From Nostoc punctiforme NIES-2108 (GTDB taxonomy: Bacteria > Cyanobacteriota > Cyanobacteriia > Cyanobacteriales > Nostocaceae), in the NCBI GenBank assembly GCA_003326195.1, contig LXQE01000152.1, forward strand, positions 108,784 through 172,783: a stretch of DNA of 64,000 bases, in the 5' to 3' direction. The position numbers were made by a program, and so were the translations under genes. The notes under the pieces are model-generated. The model searched no databases and had not been told where the DNA came from. It worked only from the letters and a program-made list of their open reading frames with translations. This document shows, in pieces, positions 18,647 through 28,232 of this stretch (position 1 is its first letter; each line of letters starts with the position of its first letter).

Positions 18647-19699
18647 ATGAAAAATAACGATAATTTTGTATTACGTAATACTTGGTACTATGCTCTGCCT
18701 AGCGATCAAATCAAGCCAGGTATGATGATCAGCCGCATTTTCTTAGGAGAACCAGTGCTGTTAGTTCGCAGCCAGGATGGTAAAGTGTCTGCAATGACGG
18801 ACATTTGTCCCCATCGTGGTGTCCCCTTGAGTTGTGGGAGATTTAATGGGCAGGAAGTTGAATGCTGTTACCACGGTTGGCGCTTTAACTCCGCTGGGCG
18901 CTGCACTGCGATACCTTCTCTTGTGGAGGAACAGCAAATGGATTTGAGTCGCTTTGACGTGCAGTCTTATGCAATTCGCGAAGCCCAAGGGAATATCTGG
19001 ATATATATGCCCGATACCGATAAACCTCAACCTGCTTCTGAGATGGAAATTCCGGTAATTCCTGGTTTTGACGATCGCTCTCATCAGTTTGTAGAGGTGG
19101 TAAAATTCCCTTGTTTTATAGATCATGCAGTGGTGGGTCTGATGGACCCGGCTCATTCACCCTACGTTCATCGCGCTTGGTGGTGGCGAAATGAGCAATT
19201 GCACGAGGAAGTAAAGCAATTTGATGCTTCGCCCTACGGCTTTACGATGCGACGACACCGATTACCAGCGAATGGTGGTCGATTATACTGGTTGATTGGC
19301 GGTGGTGTCCCGGAAACGGAGATTTCCTTTCGTTTGCCTGGAGTCAGAATTGAAGAAACCACCATTGGTAATAATCGAGTCGTTAATTTGACGGCAGTTA
19401 CACCGATTTCAGACACAGAAACAGAAGTAACTTTTGCTCTTTACTGGACACTTCCTTGGGTAGGCTTTTTCAAGCCACTGTTACACGTGCTGGCGCGGAC
19501 TTTCATTGGCCAAGACCGAACGGTTGTGGAAAAACAACAGATTGGTTTGAAATATAACCCTGTGCTGCGGCTGATTAAAGACTCAGATATGCAGGCACAG
19601 TGGTATTACCAGTTAAAGCGCGAGTATGCTCGATCTGTCGCTGAAAGACGAGAATTTGTCAATCCTGTCAAGAGTCAAATACTGCGCTGGCGTGCTTAA
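18647..19699 (+). CDS. Rieske non-haem iron oxygenase, alpha subunit type
   Basis: 350 residues from the ATG at 18647, with AGAGG about ten bases upstream (the frame also has a TTG at 18620). The Rieske [2Fe-2S] ligands are Cys54-x-His56 (CPHRGVPL) and Cys73-x2-His76 (CCYHGW). The mononuclear iron site is suggested by MDPAHSPYVHR with His170 and His175. Single-chain oxygenases of this layout in cyanobacteria act on pigments, lipids or aromatic compounds; the substrate is unknown here. Its stop is one base from the end of the convergent SDR gene. A reductase partner is not adjacent. Confidence 0.88.
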   Translation: MKNNDNFVLRNTWYYALPSDQIKPGMMISRIFLGEPVLLVRSQDGKVSAMTDICPHRGVPLSCGRFNGQEVECCYHGWRFNSAGRCTAIPSLVEEQQMDLSRFDVQSYAIREAQGNIWIYMPDTDKPQPASEMEIPVIPGFDDRSHQFVEVVKFPCFIDHAVVGLMDPAHSPYVHRAWWWRNEQLHEEVKQFDASPYGFTMRRHRLPANGGRLYWLIGGGVPETEISFRLPGVRIEETTIGNNRVVNLTAVTPISDTETEVTFALYWTLPWVGFFKPLLHVLARTFIGQDRTVVEKQQIGLKYNPVLRLIKDSDMQAQWYYQLKREYARSVAERREFVNPVKSQILRWRA

Positions 19700-19700
19700 A

Positions 19701-20378
19701 TTACTCCAAAGTAAATTCGGCAAATTCTCTTTGTCCGAATAGCATATTTCGGTCTACGGCTGACAAAATTTTATTATTGGTACGTTGGCTACTTAAACAG
19801 CGACCAACTAACTGCGCCACATCTGCACGATTAATGCTACCAATAATGTGCGGATCTTCAGTCAAAACGCCATTACCCGTTGCTGGTTCTGACTTGAGTC
19901 CACCAGGACGGATGATTGTATAGGTGAGTCCACTGGCAATTAAGTGTTGTTCGGCTTTGTCTTTTTCAGCTAAAACTTTTCCCAATACCTCTAAAACTTG
20001 GGGTGAGGCAGCAACAACACTACTGCCAGCACCTATGGAAGATACAAGAATAAACTTTTGTACTCCAGCTTTAACTGCTGCATCGATTAGATTTTTGTTA
20101 CCAGGGTAATCCGGCCTTTCTACATCTGATGGTACACCGCCAATTGTACTAATAACGGTGTGAATCGGTTCATCTGTCACGATTGCGCGTTCGACATCGC
20201 CAATATTCAAGGCATCTCCCAAAACTACCTCAATACCGATTTTCTCTATTTCACTAGCAACTGCTGCTTTTCTCAGGAGTGCTTTGACTTTTAGCTGTTG
20301 CGCTGTCAGATATTGAGCAATTTCTCGACCAACACCGCGACTTGCTCCAGCCAGAAAAATATAAGATGCACTTGTCAT
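19701..20378 (-). CDS. Atypical short-chain dehydrogenase/NAD(P)-binding protein (SDR5-like)
   Basis: 225 residues. The N-terminal nucleotide-binding motif is FLAGASRGVGREIA, then GIEVVLGDALN and VISTIGG, KFILVSSIGAG at the catalytic strand and the conserved YTIIRPGGLK. This pattern fits NmrA/HIM-like atypical SDRs, many of which bind NADP without strong catalysis. It converges with the Rieske oxygenase with a one-base gap, and a decayed hydrolase gene lies just upstream on the same strand. Substrate unknown. Confidence 0.88.
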   Translation of the reverse strand: MTSASYIFLAGASRGVGREIAQYLTAQQLKVKALLRKAAVASEIEKIGIEVVLGDALNIGDVERAIVTDEPIHTVISTIGGVPSDVERPDYPGNKNLIDAAVKAGVQKFILVSSIGAGSSVVAASPQVLEVLGKVLAEKDKAEQHLIASGLTYTIIRPGGLKSEPATGNGVLTEDPHIIGSINRADVAQLVGRCLSSQRTNNKILSAVDRNMLFGQREFAEFTLE

Positions 20379-20389
20379 AATAAACTTAA

Positions 20390-20725
20390 CTATTTACGCT
20401 CAAAGGATTTTATCAGAGGATTGGCAGTATTTAATAATTGCTCAAGCCCCTGAGATGCTTCTGGCTGGTGGCGAACATGAGTGTCAATAAACAAACTAAT
20501 GATTTCACCCATCAGCAAACGGAAGCTTGCTTGGAGTTGGGTGGCAGGAAAGTCGAACAAGGGTGTATCTAGGGTCAACCATCGAAAAGTGATTTGCCCC
20601 CTCCAAAAGTACTAGATAGCTATCATTTCGTCCTCCAATAATTGCTTCTTGGAATGTACGGATGACTGGGGTGGTAGCATTTCCAAGACTTATACCATAG
20701 CGATCGCAAATAACTGAGTAACTAT
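20390..20725 (-). pseudogene. Decayed alpha/beta-hydrolase, C-terminal remnant with frameshift
   Basis: On the minus strand one frame (about 20725 to 20575) reads ICDRYGISLGNATTPVIR, then YLVLLEGANHFSMVDP, and the protein continues in another frame as TLDTPLFDFPATQLQASF to a stop at 20390. Together they look like the last 110 or so residues of a cyanobacterial alpha/beta hydrolase. GANHFS carries the usual catalytic histidine near the C-terminus. The frame changes at about 20575-20585, and the N-terminal two thirds with the nucleophile are missing. The 62-residue piece alone could be predicted as a gene, but it has only a TTG start and no ribosome site. Confidence 0.65.
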
Positions 20726-20831
20726 AATTGCAAAAATATATAAGATAGCAATTATACCTAACCCAATAGTAGGAAGTATTTTAATAATTAATTATGTCAA
20801 TCTAGCAAATAACTTTTCAATGGATTTACTT

Positions 20832-21227
20832 ATGGCTAAAAAATCTCAACCCAATCTAGAACAATACCAAGATGTCAGATTATCTGCCACTACAAGAATT
20901 TGGGTAATTACAGTCGCTATTCTCGGAGTTTGCGTCCCACTGTCAGCAGTTACTAGAAGCGGTGCTATTCTTCCTTTAGTTGCAATTGGTGGCGCAGCTG
21001 TTGGTACAGTTGCTGTTTGGCGTTCTGATGAGCAAAAATCCAAAACTAACTATTTGCAGCAGCAGCAAATAGAACTGCTAGAGCGGAGATTAGCGAATTT
21101 AGAAACAATTGTTAGCAGTGATGACTTGAACTTGCAAATGAAAATTAAACAGATCGAAGCAAGGGATACTTTTGGCGACTCATCTGATGTAAGTACTACA
21201 CCCAGACAACCAAAACGCAAAGGTTAA
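20832..21227 (+). CDS. Small membrane protein of unknown function
   Basis: 131 residues from ATG at 20832 (MAKKSQPNLEQYQ); an ATG four codons upstream at 20820 is also possible. Two adjacent hydrophobic segments (about residues 24-44 and 46-63) are followed by a coiled-coil stretch rich in Gln/Glu/Leu (QQQQIELLERRLANLETIV) and a basic Pro-rich tail. Looks like a membrane-anchored coiled-coil protein. Not recognised as a named family. Confidence 0.7.
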   Translation: MAKKSQPNLEQYQDVRLSATTRIWVITVAILGVCVPLSAVTRSGAILPLVAIGGAAVGTVAVWRSDEQKSKTNYLQQQQIELLERRLANLETIVSSDDLNLQMKIKQIEARDTFGDSSDVSTTPRQPKRKG

Positions 21228-21638
21228 AATTAGCCAATCTTCACCATTTATTTCGATTTCAGAGGATATTTCCGAGAATTATCGTTACTAGGTTATTTTT
21301 ATGTAGCTATTTGCTGACTTAACGTTACTGCAATCTTTAAATCCGTCTCAAATTTAACTTTCCTTTGCAGCTAGAAGTGTTTTTCTAGAAACAGTATCTC
21401 GATCTCTATCTCCGTTAGAATTGACTGATATCATCTAATTCTATATACTTCAACTGCATCAGTTCATGAAATGTCTAAGTGCTATCCATCTATCTCTTTC
21501 CCGGAAACATTTGTTAATGGCTGTGTTTTATTAGACTGTTAATATTACTGAATTTTTAATTAACTAAGGTTATAAACTTGAGTAATTGCATTTGTATAGC
21601 TTACCGTAGGTATGCAATAGTTTGCCGCAGGAATGCAG
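21228..21638. other. Gene-free stretch
   Basis: About 410 bp of AT-rich DNA with no gene, RNA or strong hairpin that I can see. AGGA at 21629-21632 is the ribosome site for the following WD40 gene. Confidence 0.6.
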
Positions 21639-23402
21639 ATGGATTGGATTAGCTTACTCAAAGCTCAACAAATTGACTTCCTTCAACGTGTGAAAAAACC
21701 TAAAACTTATGACTTATCTTTGCTGGAAAGTCAAGTTAAAGGTTGTCACACTGAAGTTATGGCCTTTTGGGGCGAGCCATTGGCTAGACTCCAAGAACTT
21801 TCTCGCCAACAAGCAGAAGTTCTCGCCAAAAATCCGCCGCCGACGCCGCCGGAATATCCTGAGCCTCCTGACTGGACGATACCTTTTCCCAAATACTTCC
21901 AACAACAAGCTCAAGATTATCTTTTCCGGGAGCATATTGTTGACAGGGTAATAACTGAACGCTTGGGCAAATTGGTAAAAAAGGTGTCGCAAGATACTTT
22001 GCAAAACATGATTTTAGATGATGAGGGAAATTTGGGTGGCGAGAGTAAATTTCCTTATATACTCAAAGATCATCCTCAGCTAAGTGTTCAAGTTTACGTT
22101 GCTGATGGAGAAAGTTTTAATGGTATTAAGAAAGACAAAATTAGGTGGTCAGTTACTCAAGAAGATTTAAAAAATCACCAAGTATTAATTTTTCTCTGTT
22201 TGTTTTATCCATCTACAGGTAATTTAGGTTACGAGAAGCAAAGCATAATAACGGGCTTTTTACCTACAAATCAACTTGAATTTAGCGAACCAAAACTGTA
22301 TGTGACTCCGAGTAATTTGTTATATGCAGGGGGATTGAGTTGGTATTTAGAATCACTTATGGGTAAAAAAGACACGTCGCCAGTAATTAATGAGAGAGCG
22401 ATCGCAGATACAATACAGACTCTACCATCAGAACATTGTCTCAAGGCTATAGTCGGTGACTGGGAATGCTGGCAGACTTTGCAAGGACACACCAGAGGGA
22501 TTAATTGCCTAGCTTTCAGTTCCGGGTGTAATAATGGCAAAGCCTTACCCATTTTGGCAAGTGGTAGTCGTGGAGAGACGAAACTCTGGGATTTAAGCAA
22601 GGGCGAATTAATAGAGACATTATCAGAATATCCTTGGGTAATATCTGGGCTGGTGGATGAAGTGAATTCCCTAGCTTTTAGTTCCGATGGACAGACTTTA
22701 GTAAGTTGCGGTGCAGATTCGACAATTAAGCTTTGGCACGTAGGCGCTTTAGACTTGATAGATATTTTGCACAAACACAATGGGGTAGTGCGCTGTGCTG
22801 CTTTCACCCCAGATGGCAGAATGTTAGCGACAGGCGGAGATGACAGAAAAATTCTGTTTTGGGATTTGATGCAACGTCAGGTAGCGATCGCACTTTCTTT
22901 AGATGATACAGCTGCTCATTCCCTAGTTTTAAGTCGAGATGGCGAAACTCTAGTTACAGGTAGCTACCGTAAAATCAAAGTTTGGCGCACTTCACCCCAA
23001 ACGGGAATCAAAAGCTTAAAAGATACACAACCACTACACACCCTCATGGGTCATTCTCACATCGTTTGTTCCTTAGCAATCAGTGCAGATGCTAAACTGC
23101 TCGTGAGTGGTAGCTGGGATCAAACGATTAAAGTTTGGCAATTAGAGACTGGAGAATTACTTCATACCCTTAAAGGGCATAGAGATAGAGTCTATGCGAT
23201 CGCTTTAAGTCCTGATGAACAAATTATCGCCAGCGGTAGTGCTGATAAAACCATCAAGTTGTGGCATTTACAAACCGGGGAATTGCTGGGTACATTTACA
23301 GGTCATGGTAATATAGTCACAGCATTAGCCTTCACAGCTTCCGGTGAAATGTTAGTCAGCGGCAGTTTGGATAAGACAATTAAAATTTGGCAACGGAGTT
23401 AA
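21639..23402 (+). CDS. WD40 beta-propeller protein with an uncharacterised N-terminal region
   Basis: 587 residues from the second in-frame ATG (21639), which AGGA precedes by six bases; the first ATG at 21633 touches that site. Residues 1-270 are not recognised: a helical start, a Pro-rich segment (NPPPTPPEYPEPPDW), then a predicted alpha/beta region. Residues about 283-587 hold seven WD40 blades. The later ones are classical (LKGHRDRVYAIALSPDE, ASGSADKTIKLWHLQTGELL), enough for a closed propeller. No signal peptide or membrane segment. It probably acts as a scaffold; partners are unknown. It stands alone between two gene-free stretches. Confidence 0.85.
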   Translation: MDWISLLKAQQIDFLQRVKKPKTYDLSLLESQVKGCHTEVMAFWGEPLARLQELSRQQAEVLAKNPPPTPPEYPEPPDWTIPFPKYFQQQAQDYLFREHIVDRVITERLGKLVKKVSQDTLQNMILDDEGNLGGESKFPYILKDHPQLSVQVYVADGESFNGIKKDKIRWSVTQEDLKNHQVLIFLCLFYPSTGNLGYEKQSIITGFLPTNQLEFSEPKLYVTPSNLLYAGGLSWYLESLMGKKDTSPVINERAIADTIQTLPSEHCLKAIVGDWECWQTLQGHTRGINCLAFSSGCNNGKALPILASGSRGETKLWDLSKGELIETLSEYPWVISGLVDEVNSLAFSSDGQTLVSCGADSTIKLWHVGALDLIDILHKHNGVVRCAAFTPDGRMLATGGDDRKILFWDLMQRQVAIALSLDDTAAHSLVLSRDGETLVTGSYRKIKVWRTSPQTGIKSLKDTQPLHTLMGHSHIVCSLAISADAKLLVSGSWDQTIKVWQLETGELLHTLKGHRDRVYAIALSPDEQIIASGSADKTIKLWHLQTGELLGTFTGHGNIVTALAFTASGEMLVSGSLDKTIKIWQRS

Positions 23403-24312
23403 TGGTAGTTGGTAATTCATCCTCACACTTTCTACATAGCTTGCTTCTTTGCAGGATTACAATGACTTGCTAACGTACTAACGTAATTCGTAATTGTGGA
23501 GTCTTTAAGGCTCGTGGACAAAAAACTTTAAAAACTCTCTTGCTCAAACCTTGTTCAAGCTGGAGACAACAGTTAATGAGCAAAAATCTAGTTTATATTT
23601 TTATCTTAAAAGAAAATAATCAATATTTGATTATAACAATTTAAATAAAGTGGGAAAGTTGGGAAAAATAAGATAAATTTTCAAGGGTATTGCTTTTCTA
23701 TTTCAATTTATGTAGCTTGAGAACAAGCAACTACCATTCAGAAAAAGCGTGTAGTGGCAACAATTCTAGCTGTGAATTTACTCTAACAGCAGCTACTCGT
23801 CGTTTAGGCAAAATCAAAAAATCAAAACTTTTATTTTCTGAGCTTTCGACCTCTCATTAGATTGTAGGTTGATTTTTGTATATGAATAATATTATTCAGG
23901 GCAAACAATATATAGTAGCTAGAGCTTGGAATATAATTATTTTGACTTTTGACTTCTGTTGTGCTGTACTAGATTCTGGCAGTGATTTGAATATCTATCA
24001 AGTTAATAGATGTAATAGAAATCAATTTTCTACATTTAATTTTAGGGTTGGATGAATATAAAATCCGATATCTGTGTTGTTTTTTGCTGCACACATCTCT
24101 TTTTTTTAACCTATCTATACATTTAAAATGTTGTTTTAAAGGCAATCAATCAGGTCTGGTTAAACAGCTAGAAATAAAATTTAGACTATACTTTACGGAC
24201 ACTTTACAGAGAATTTAAGCTTGATTGATATTAGTAGATATCTATTCTTTTGCGTGTAAGTTACAATGCAACTAGAAAGCTAAAGCTTAATTATTGTTAA
24301 TTAATAAAAATA
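23403..24312. other. Gene-free AT-rich stretch
   Basis: About 910 bp with no open frame of note, no tRNA and no strong terminator hairpin. Base composition becomes more AT-rich toward the glycosyltransferase gene and stays so through it. Confidence 0.6.
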
Positions 24313-25305
24313 ATGTTTATTTTACAACGTGGCATTATCACCTATGCTTATGGAGCATCTTATTATCTAGAAATGGCAAAGTCATTAGCCCGTTCTCTAC
24401 ATCTTCATTCACCAAATGTTCCGCGTGCGATTGTTACTGACAAGGAAAATGATAAAGATTTACTAGAACTTTATGATTACGTTATAAACATTAGACATGA
24501 ATACGGTTCCAACGTAAAACAAAAGCTTCACCTTTTTGATTATTCTCCATTTGAATATACACTTTGTATTGATAGTGATTGTATAGCAGTGAGGGACATT
24601 AACTTTATTTTTGATGATTTTAAAGGCAGAAGTTTTAGTGTGGCAGGTAATGTATATCTTCAAGCAGGCGATAAAGATACATTTATTGATGTAGATGACA
24701 CACTCAAGCGATTTAATCTGACAAAATTACCTAGATTTAATGGAGGCCTTTATTATTTTGAAAAAAACGATACTGCTAAGGCTTTTTTTGCAACAGCACT
24801 AGAATTGGCAAAGGATTGGAAAAATTTAGGTATTAGTGAATTTCGTGGTGATGGCCCTAATGATGAACGTATTTTTGGTCTAGCTATGATGCTACACAAT
24901 CAAAGTATGTTTGAAGATAATGGTCAGATGATGCGAACACCTATCGGTCTTCGTGGTTCTTTTAATATAGATGCTATTAAAGGTAAATCTACTTTTCAAA
25001 AATACAATCAGGTGGTGTCTCCTGCTCTTGTACACTTTGCCTGCGTCTGGGGAGAGCATCCCGTATATTATCGTGAAGTAGCAAAGTTAAAAAACCTAGA
25101 TAAAGGTTCAGTTAAGCCGGTCAATTCTAATATATTTTCCGCAATTCAATATAAGTTTGGCTATCAGATTGCTTTATTAAGATATATAGCTAAACGTGTA
25201 CCTAAAAATTATAAATATATTCAAGCTAGAGTGAAAAAACTTTTGATACAATTGCCTGAGCTGATTAAAACTAAATATAGAATTGAGCCAGTTCGGAACA
25301 AATAA
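24313..25305 (+). CDS. Glycosyltransferase, GT8-like (GT-A fold)
   Basis: 330 residues. N-terminal GIITYAYGASYYLEMAKSLA resembles the nucleotide-sugar binding start of GT8-type enzymes. The metal-binding DxD is Asp87-Ser-Asp89 in LCIDSDCIAV. FNGGLYYFEKND and the late LVHFACVWGEHP carry further expected Asn/His positions. The C-terminal 70 residues are basic and probably peripheral to the membrane. Sugar and acceptor are unknown; extracellular polysaccharide is plausible. The gene is clearly more AT-rich than its neighbours and stands alone, which hints at transfer. It has no strong ribosome site. Confidence 0.82.
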   Translation: MFILQRGIITYAYGASYYLEMAKSLARSLHLHSPNVPRAIVTDKENDKDLLELYDYVINIRHEYGSNVKQKLHLFDYSPFEYTLCIDSDCIAVRDINFIFDDFKGRSFSVAGNVYLQAGDKDTFIDVDDTLKRFNLTKLPRFNGGLYYFEKNDTAKAFFATALELAKDWKNLGISEFRGDGPNDERIFGLAMMLHNQSMFEDNGQMMRTPIGLRGSFNIDAIKGKSTFQKYNQVVSPALVHFACVWGEHPVYYREVAKLKNLDKGSVKPVNSNIFSAIQYKFGYQIALLRYIAKRVPKNYKYIQARVKKLLIQLPELIKTKYRIEPVRNK

Positions 25306-25589
25306 AGTTTGGTAAAACTCTGCATTCCTTTGTGCTGAAATTCAATTACTCAAAGGCTGCTTTAGTTACTTTCTGTATAGCTTTAATAGTGTATAATGTG
25401 CTGTCTGAGGTTCAGGCAGCACTAACAAAGTGTAATAGCGATCGCGTCTCGCATCCTTCGCTCCTGACAGGTAATAGAAATTATATTTTTGTGAAAACTA
25501 CAAGGATTGTATCTGTGGGTTTATTCTAGAAACTACACGGTACAACGCAAATTTGTATGTACCACAAAAATCTGTATTGCCGTACTTGT

Positions 25590-25781
25590 ATGGAAAATCA
25601 ACTAGGATTAATTCTGAAACTGCTTTTACTCTCGGCTTTGTTATCGGTATTGATTAAGTATGCAGGGCCAAGTGTATCAATTCCAGCGACAGCAACCAAC
25701 GCGCTGATTATAGTATTCTTGCCAATTGTGATCGTAGTGATCGCTCTACTATGGCGATTTCAAGCACAAAAACAAAATTAA
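25590..25781 (+). CDS. Small two-helix membrane protein of unknown function
   Basis: 63 residues from ATG at 25590 (MENQLGLILKLLLLSALLSV); the open frame extends upstream to 25557. Two hydrophobic segments (about 6-24 and 38-56) are separated by KYAGPSVSIPATATNA, with a short basic tail (RFQAQKQN). This pattern recurs in small cyanobacterial membrane proteins. It lies 90 bp upstream of the AI-2E-family permease and may share its transcript. Function unknown. Confidence 0.65.
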   Translation: MENQLGLILKLLLLSALLSVLIKYAGPSVSIPATATNALIIVFLPIVIVVIALLWRFQAQKQN

Positions 25782-25871
25782 CTCAAACCATTTACGCACA
25801 AGTTCCTAAAATCAGCTAACCTAGCTTAATTACAAGAAAATTGCATCTCGCCAACCGTTGGGAGTTAGCCT

Positions 25872-27017
25872 GTGAACCTCGGTCAATGGATCGGCTTAAT
25901 CGCCATACTTCTTTCTTTATACATCTTGTGGCAAATTCGGGAAGTACTTTTGCTCATGTTTGCCGCAGTTGTGTTAGCCACCACCTTAAATCGGCTAGCG
26001 AAACGCTTTCAAAGCTTTGGGATGAGGCGCGGATTCGCCGTCCTCCTAGCAGTAGCTATCTTTTTCGCAGGTGTCGTGGGTTTTTTCTGGCTAATTGTGC
26101 CGCCATTTGCCCAGCAGTTTCAAGAACTAACCTATCAAGTTCCTAGAGGGTTTGGACGCTTTAATAGTTGGCTTGATGCCCTGAGAACTCGTATTCCTGA
26201 CCAGTTAGTTCCTTACATTCCAGATATTAATAGTCTCATCCAACAAGTACAGCCCTTCGCCAATCGGCTACTGGGAAACTCCTTTGCCTTTGTATCTGGC
26301 TCTTTGGAAGTTGTCCTCAAGATTTTGCTAGTGTTGGTTTTAACAGGGATGCTCTTAGCCGACCCCGTGGCTTACCGCAAAGTATTTGTGCGGCTTTTCC
26401 CTTCATTTTATCGGCGGCGGGTAGATGGGATTTTAGATAAATGTGAAGTCTCATTGGAGGGATGGATTACAGGTGCTTTCATTGCCATCTTTGTAGTGGG
26501 AGTCATGAGTCTCATTGGCTTATCAATTTTGCATGTAAAGGCAGCACTAGCTTTAGCGGTTTTAGCGGGATTTTTTAACTTGATTCCCAATCTGGGACCA
26601 ACAATGAGTGTAATCCCAGCAATGGCGATCGCTTTCTTGGATGAACCTTGGAAAGCGATCGCTGTCTTGATTCTCTACTTTATCATTCAACAGGTTGAGA
26701 GTAATTTCATCACACCCGTTGTCATGGCGCATCAAGTATCATTGCTGCCAGCCATAACCTTAATTGCCCAGCTCTTTTTCGTAACGTTCTTTGGCTTTTT
26801 AGGATTATTCCTAGCACTACCTTTAACTGTTGTTGCTAAGATTTGGTTGCAAGAGGTGTTAATTAAAGATGTTTTGGATGAATGGGGGAATAACAATAGA
26901 AAAGAGACTGAGTTTGTAATAGTTTCTGAATCTCCTGGAACAGATGATAATTGGACGGCAGAAAATCCAGATATAAATGAGAATCCCTCGATTGATGATG
27001 ATATTTTGAAAAAATAA
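25872..27017 (+). CDS. AI-2E family transporter (PerM/TqsA-like permease)
   Basis: 381 residues, GTG start with GGGAG eight bases upstream. Several membrane segments: a pair near the N-terminus (LIAILLSLYILWQI, VLLLMFAAVVLATTL), others between residues 55 and 330, and a long amphipathic middle region. Family signatures are GFFNLIPNLGPTMSVIPAMA, QQVESNFITPVVM and FFGFLGLFLALPL. Members export or import diverse solutes, and few are truly AI-2 transporters, so the substrate is open. The acidic C-terminal tail (about 45 residues) is low-complexity. Confidence 0.9.
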   Translation: MNLGQWIGLIAILLSLYILWQIREVLLLMFAAVVLATTLNRLAKRFQSFGMRRGFAVLLAVAIFFAGVVGFFWLIVPPFAQQFQELTYQVPRGFGRFNSWLDALRTRIPDQLVPYIPDINSLIQQVQPFANRLLGNSFAFVSGSLEVVLKILLVLVLTGMLLADPVAYRKVFVRLFPSFYRRRVDGILDKCEVSLEGWITGAFIAIFVVGVMSLIGLSILHVKAALALAVLAGFFNLIPNLGPTMSVIPAMAIAFLDEPWKAIAVLILYFIIQQVESNFITPVVMAHQVSLLPAITLIAQLFFVTFFGFLGLFLALPLTVVAKIWLQEVLIKDVLDEWGNNNRKETEFVIVSESPGTDDNWTAENPDINENPSIDDDILKK

Positions 27018-27130
27018 GATTAGTCACTCGGCTTTCAATACGGTTCGCTTAAGGTTTTTTGATGAAAATTATAGCTCACAAAGATGTGATAAATCGCCGT
27101 CAAAGCGAAAGACTGATTATTGTAGAGACG

Positions 27131-27162
27131 GCGATTCATCGCGTCTATTGACTTAACTCCAT
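27131..27162. repeat. Dispersed gagacg...cgcgtct palindrome
   Basis: tagagacggcgattcatcgc followed by gtcta is a degenerate copy of the palindromic element gagacgcgattaatcgcgtc seen near 41294-41315 and at 28583-28610. It lies between two convergent genes. Confidence 0.6.
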
Positions 27163-27234
27163 GACACGAGTTATATGAAGTCTTAGAAATTTGGAAGCGA
27201 TTGGGATAATGAGTGCTGGAGTGCAAAAACAATA

Positions 27235-27267
27235 AGATTCCCAACTTTTTTTAGAAGTCGGGAATCT
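27235..27267 (-). terminator. Hairpin downstream of the DUF4231 gene
   Basis: AGATTCCCAACTT (27235-27247) and AAGTCGGGAATCT (27255-27267) form a 13-bp stem with one mismatch. It lies between convergent genes and could serve both. A related hairpin with AAGTCGGGGATCT occurs at 50469-50497, so it may be a dispersed terminator-like repeat. Confidence 0.6.
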
Positions 27268-27341
27268 CATACTTTTGAGTCAGTCTGAATAAATCCTATT
27301 TGAAAGAATAACCATGAGCATGGACAAAATTAGCTGATTAG

Positions 27342-28232
27342 CTATTGTTTGTTCTGCTTTGTTACCTCTGCTTCTGCTTTGTTTGACTCATTAGATGAAG
27401 TTGATTCTGTCTTCTCTGATTGCGTGTCACTAGTTTGTTGCAATTGGTTTAGATGAATATTGTTCACTTGAACAATAAAATATTCTAATGCCTGACTTGC
27501 CTTTTGTTGCTGTTGGGTTTCGTCAGAGACATCATAGCAACGATAAGGCGGAGTCACGCCCAATATAAATTTCTCTTGTTCCGCTTCTAATAATTCAACG
27601 GCTGTATTAGCAGCAAGCGAATTCTTCTGAAAAGGAAAAGAGGTAACTATACTAGCAATTATAGAAGCAATAGCTGGGCAAAGCACAGGGAGCCACTTCA
27701 GCCAAGCTTGTCCTGCTTCTAATTTGTCTACCAGAACTAAAATCGGTGTGACTCCTGATAAAATCACTGTCGCAATTTGCAAACTATAGTAAAGGTTCCT
27801 TGATACACCCCTAATTCTTTTATAATCGTCAATCAAGTCTTGGCTGTATTGTAAAGCCTTCCCTCTTGTCAGAGTCAGCGTATCTTTATTCCAGGAATTA
27901 GAATTTGTTAATAAATAACTATAGAGTTCAGCTTTTTTGGTGAGTTCAGACTTATAAGCGGCTTGCTTATAAGTCTGAAATACTTGTCTATTGATGAGCA
28001 ACAAAAAAAATAGAAAAGTTAGAGATACTGCTCCAGAAATTACAACTGTTTTATCATCTGAAAGAAAAATAATAAAGAGTCCGGCAGAGATAAAAGCTGC
28101 AAGTAATAAATACTCTATTACCTTCAAGTTAAACAACTTTTTTTCATCTGATGGAGAGGATAAATTTTCAATACTATCGGAAATCTTACTTTGGTTTCTT
28201 TGCTCAAGATTAGTTAATTCAGAAGTAGTCAT
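27342..28232 (-). CDS. DUF4231 (SLATT-like) membrane protein
   Basis: 296 residues with two pairs of hydrophobic segments (about 38-58 and 62-82; 145-168 and 180-200). Between them lies a conserved amphipathic stretch with YSQDLIDDYKRIRGVSRNLY, then a helical region ending FIVQVNNIHLNQL and a polar tail. This is the DUF4231 layout, related by topology to SLATT proteins, which have been proposed as pore-forming effectors of conflict systems. No nucleotide-sensor or nuclease partner is adjacent, so such a role is not supported here. ATG start; possible terminator at 27235-27267. Confidence 0.75.
   Translation of the reverse strand: MTTSELTNLEQRNQSKISDSIENLSSPSDEKKLFNLKVIEYLLLAAFISAGLFIIFLSDDKTVVISGAVSLTFLFFLLLINRQVFQTYKQAAYKSELTKKAELYSYLLTNSNSWNKDTLTLTRGKALQYSQDLIDDYKRIRGVSRNLYYSLQIATVILSGVTPILVLVDKLEAGQAWLKWLPVLCPAIASIIASIVTSFPFQKNSLAANTAVELLEAEQEKFILGVTPPYRCYDVSDETQQQQKASQALEYFIVQVNNIHLNQLQQTSDTQSEKTESTSSNESNKAEAEVTKQNKQ

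Noticed and set aside
25332..25529. 65-residue ORF with a signal-like N-terminus after the glycosyltransferase
   Set aside because: GTG start without ribosome site, a HIP1/repeat-like segment in the middle and no recognisable family. Support is too weak.
27342..28232. DUF4231/SLATT protein as effector of a defence system
   Set aside because: No sensor, nucleotidyltransferase or nuclease gene is adjacent. The family is abundant in cyanobacteria as single genes.
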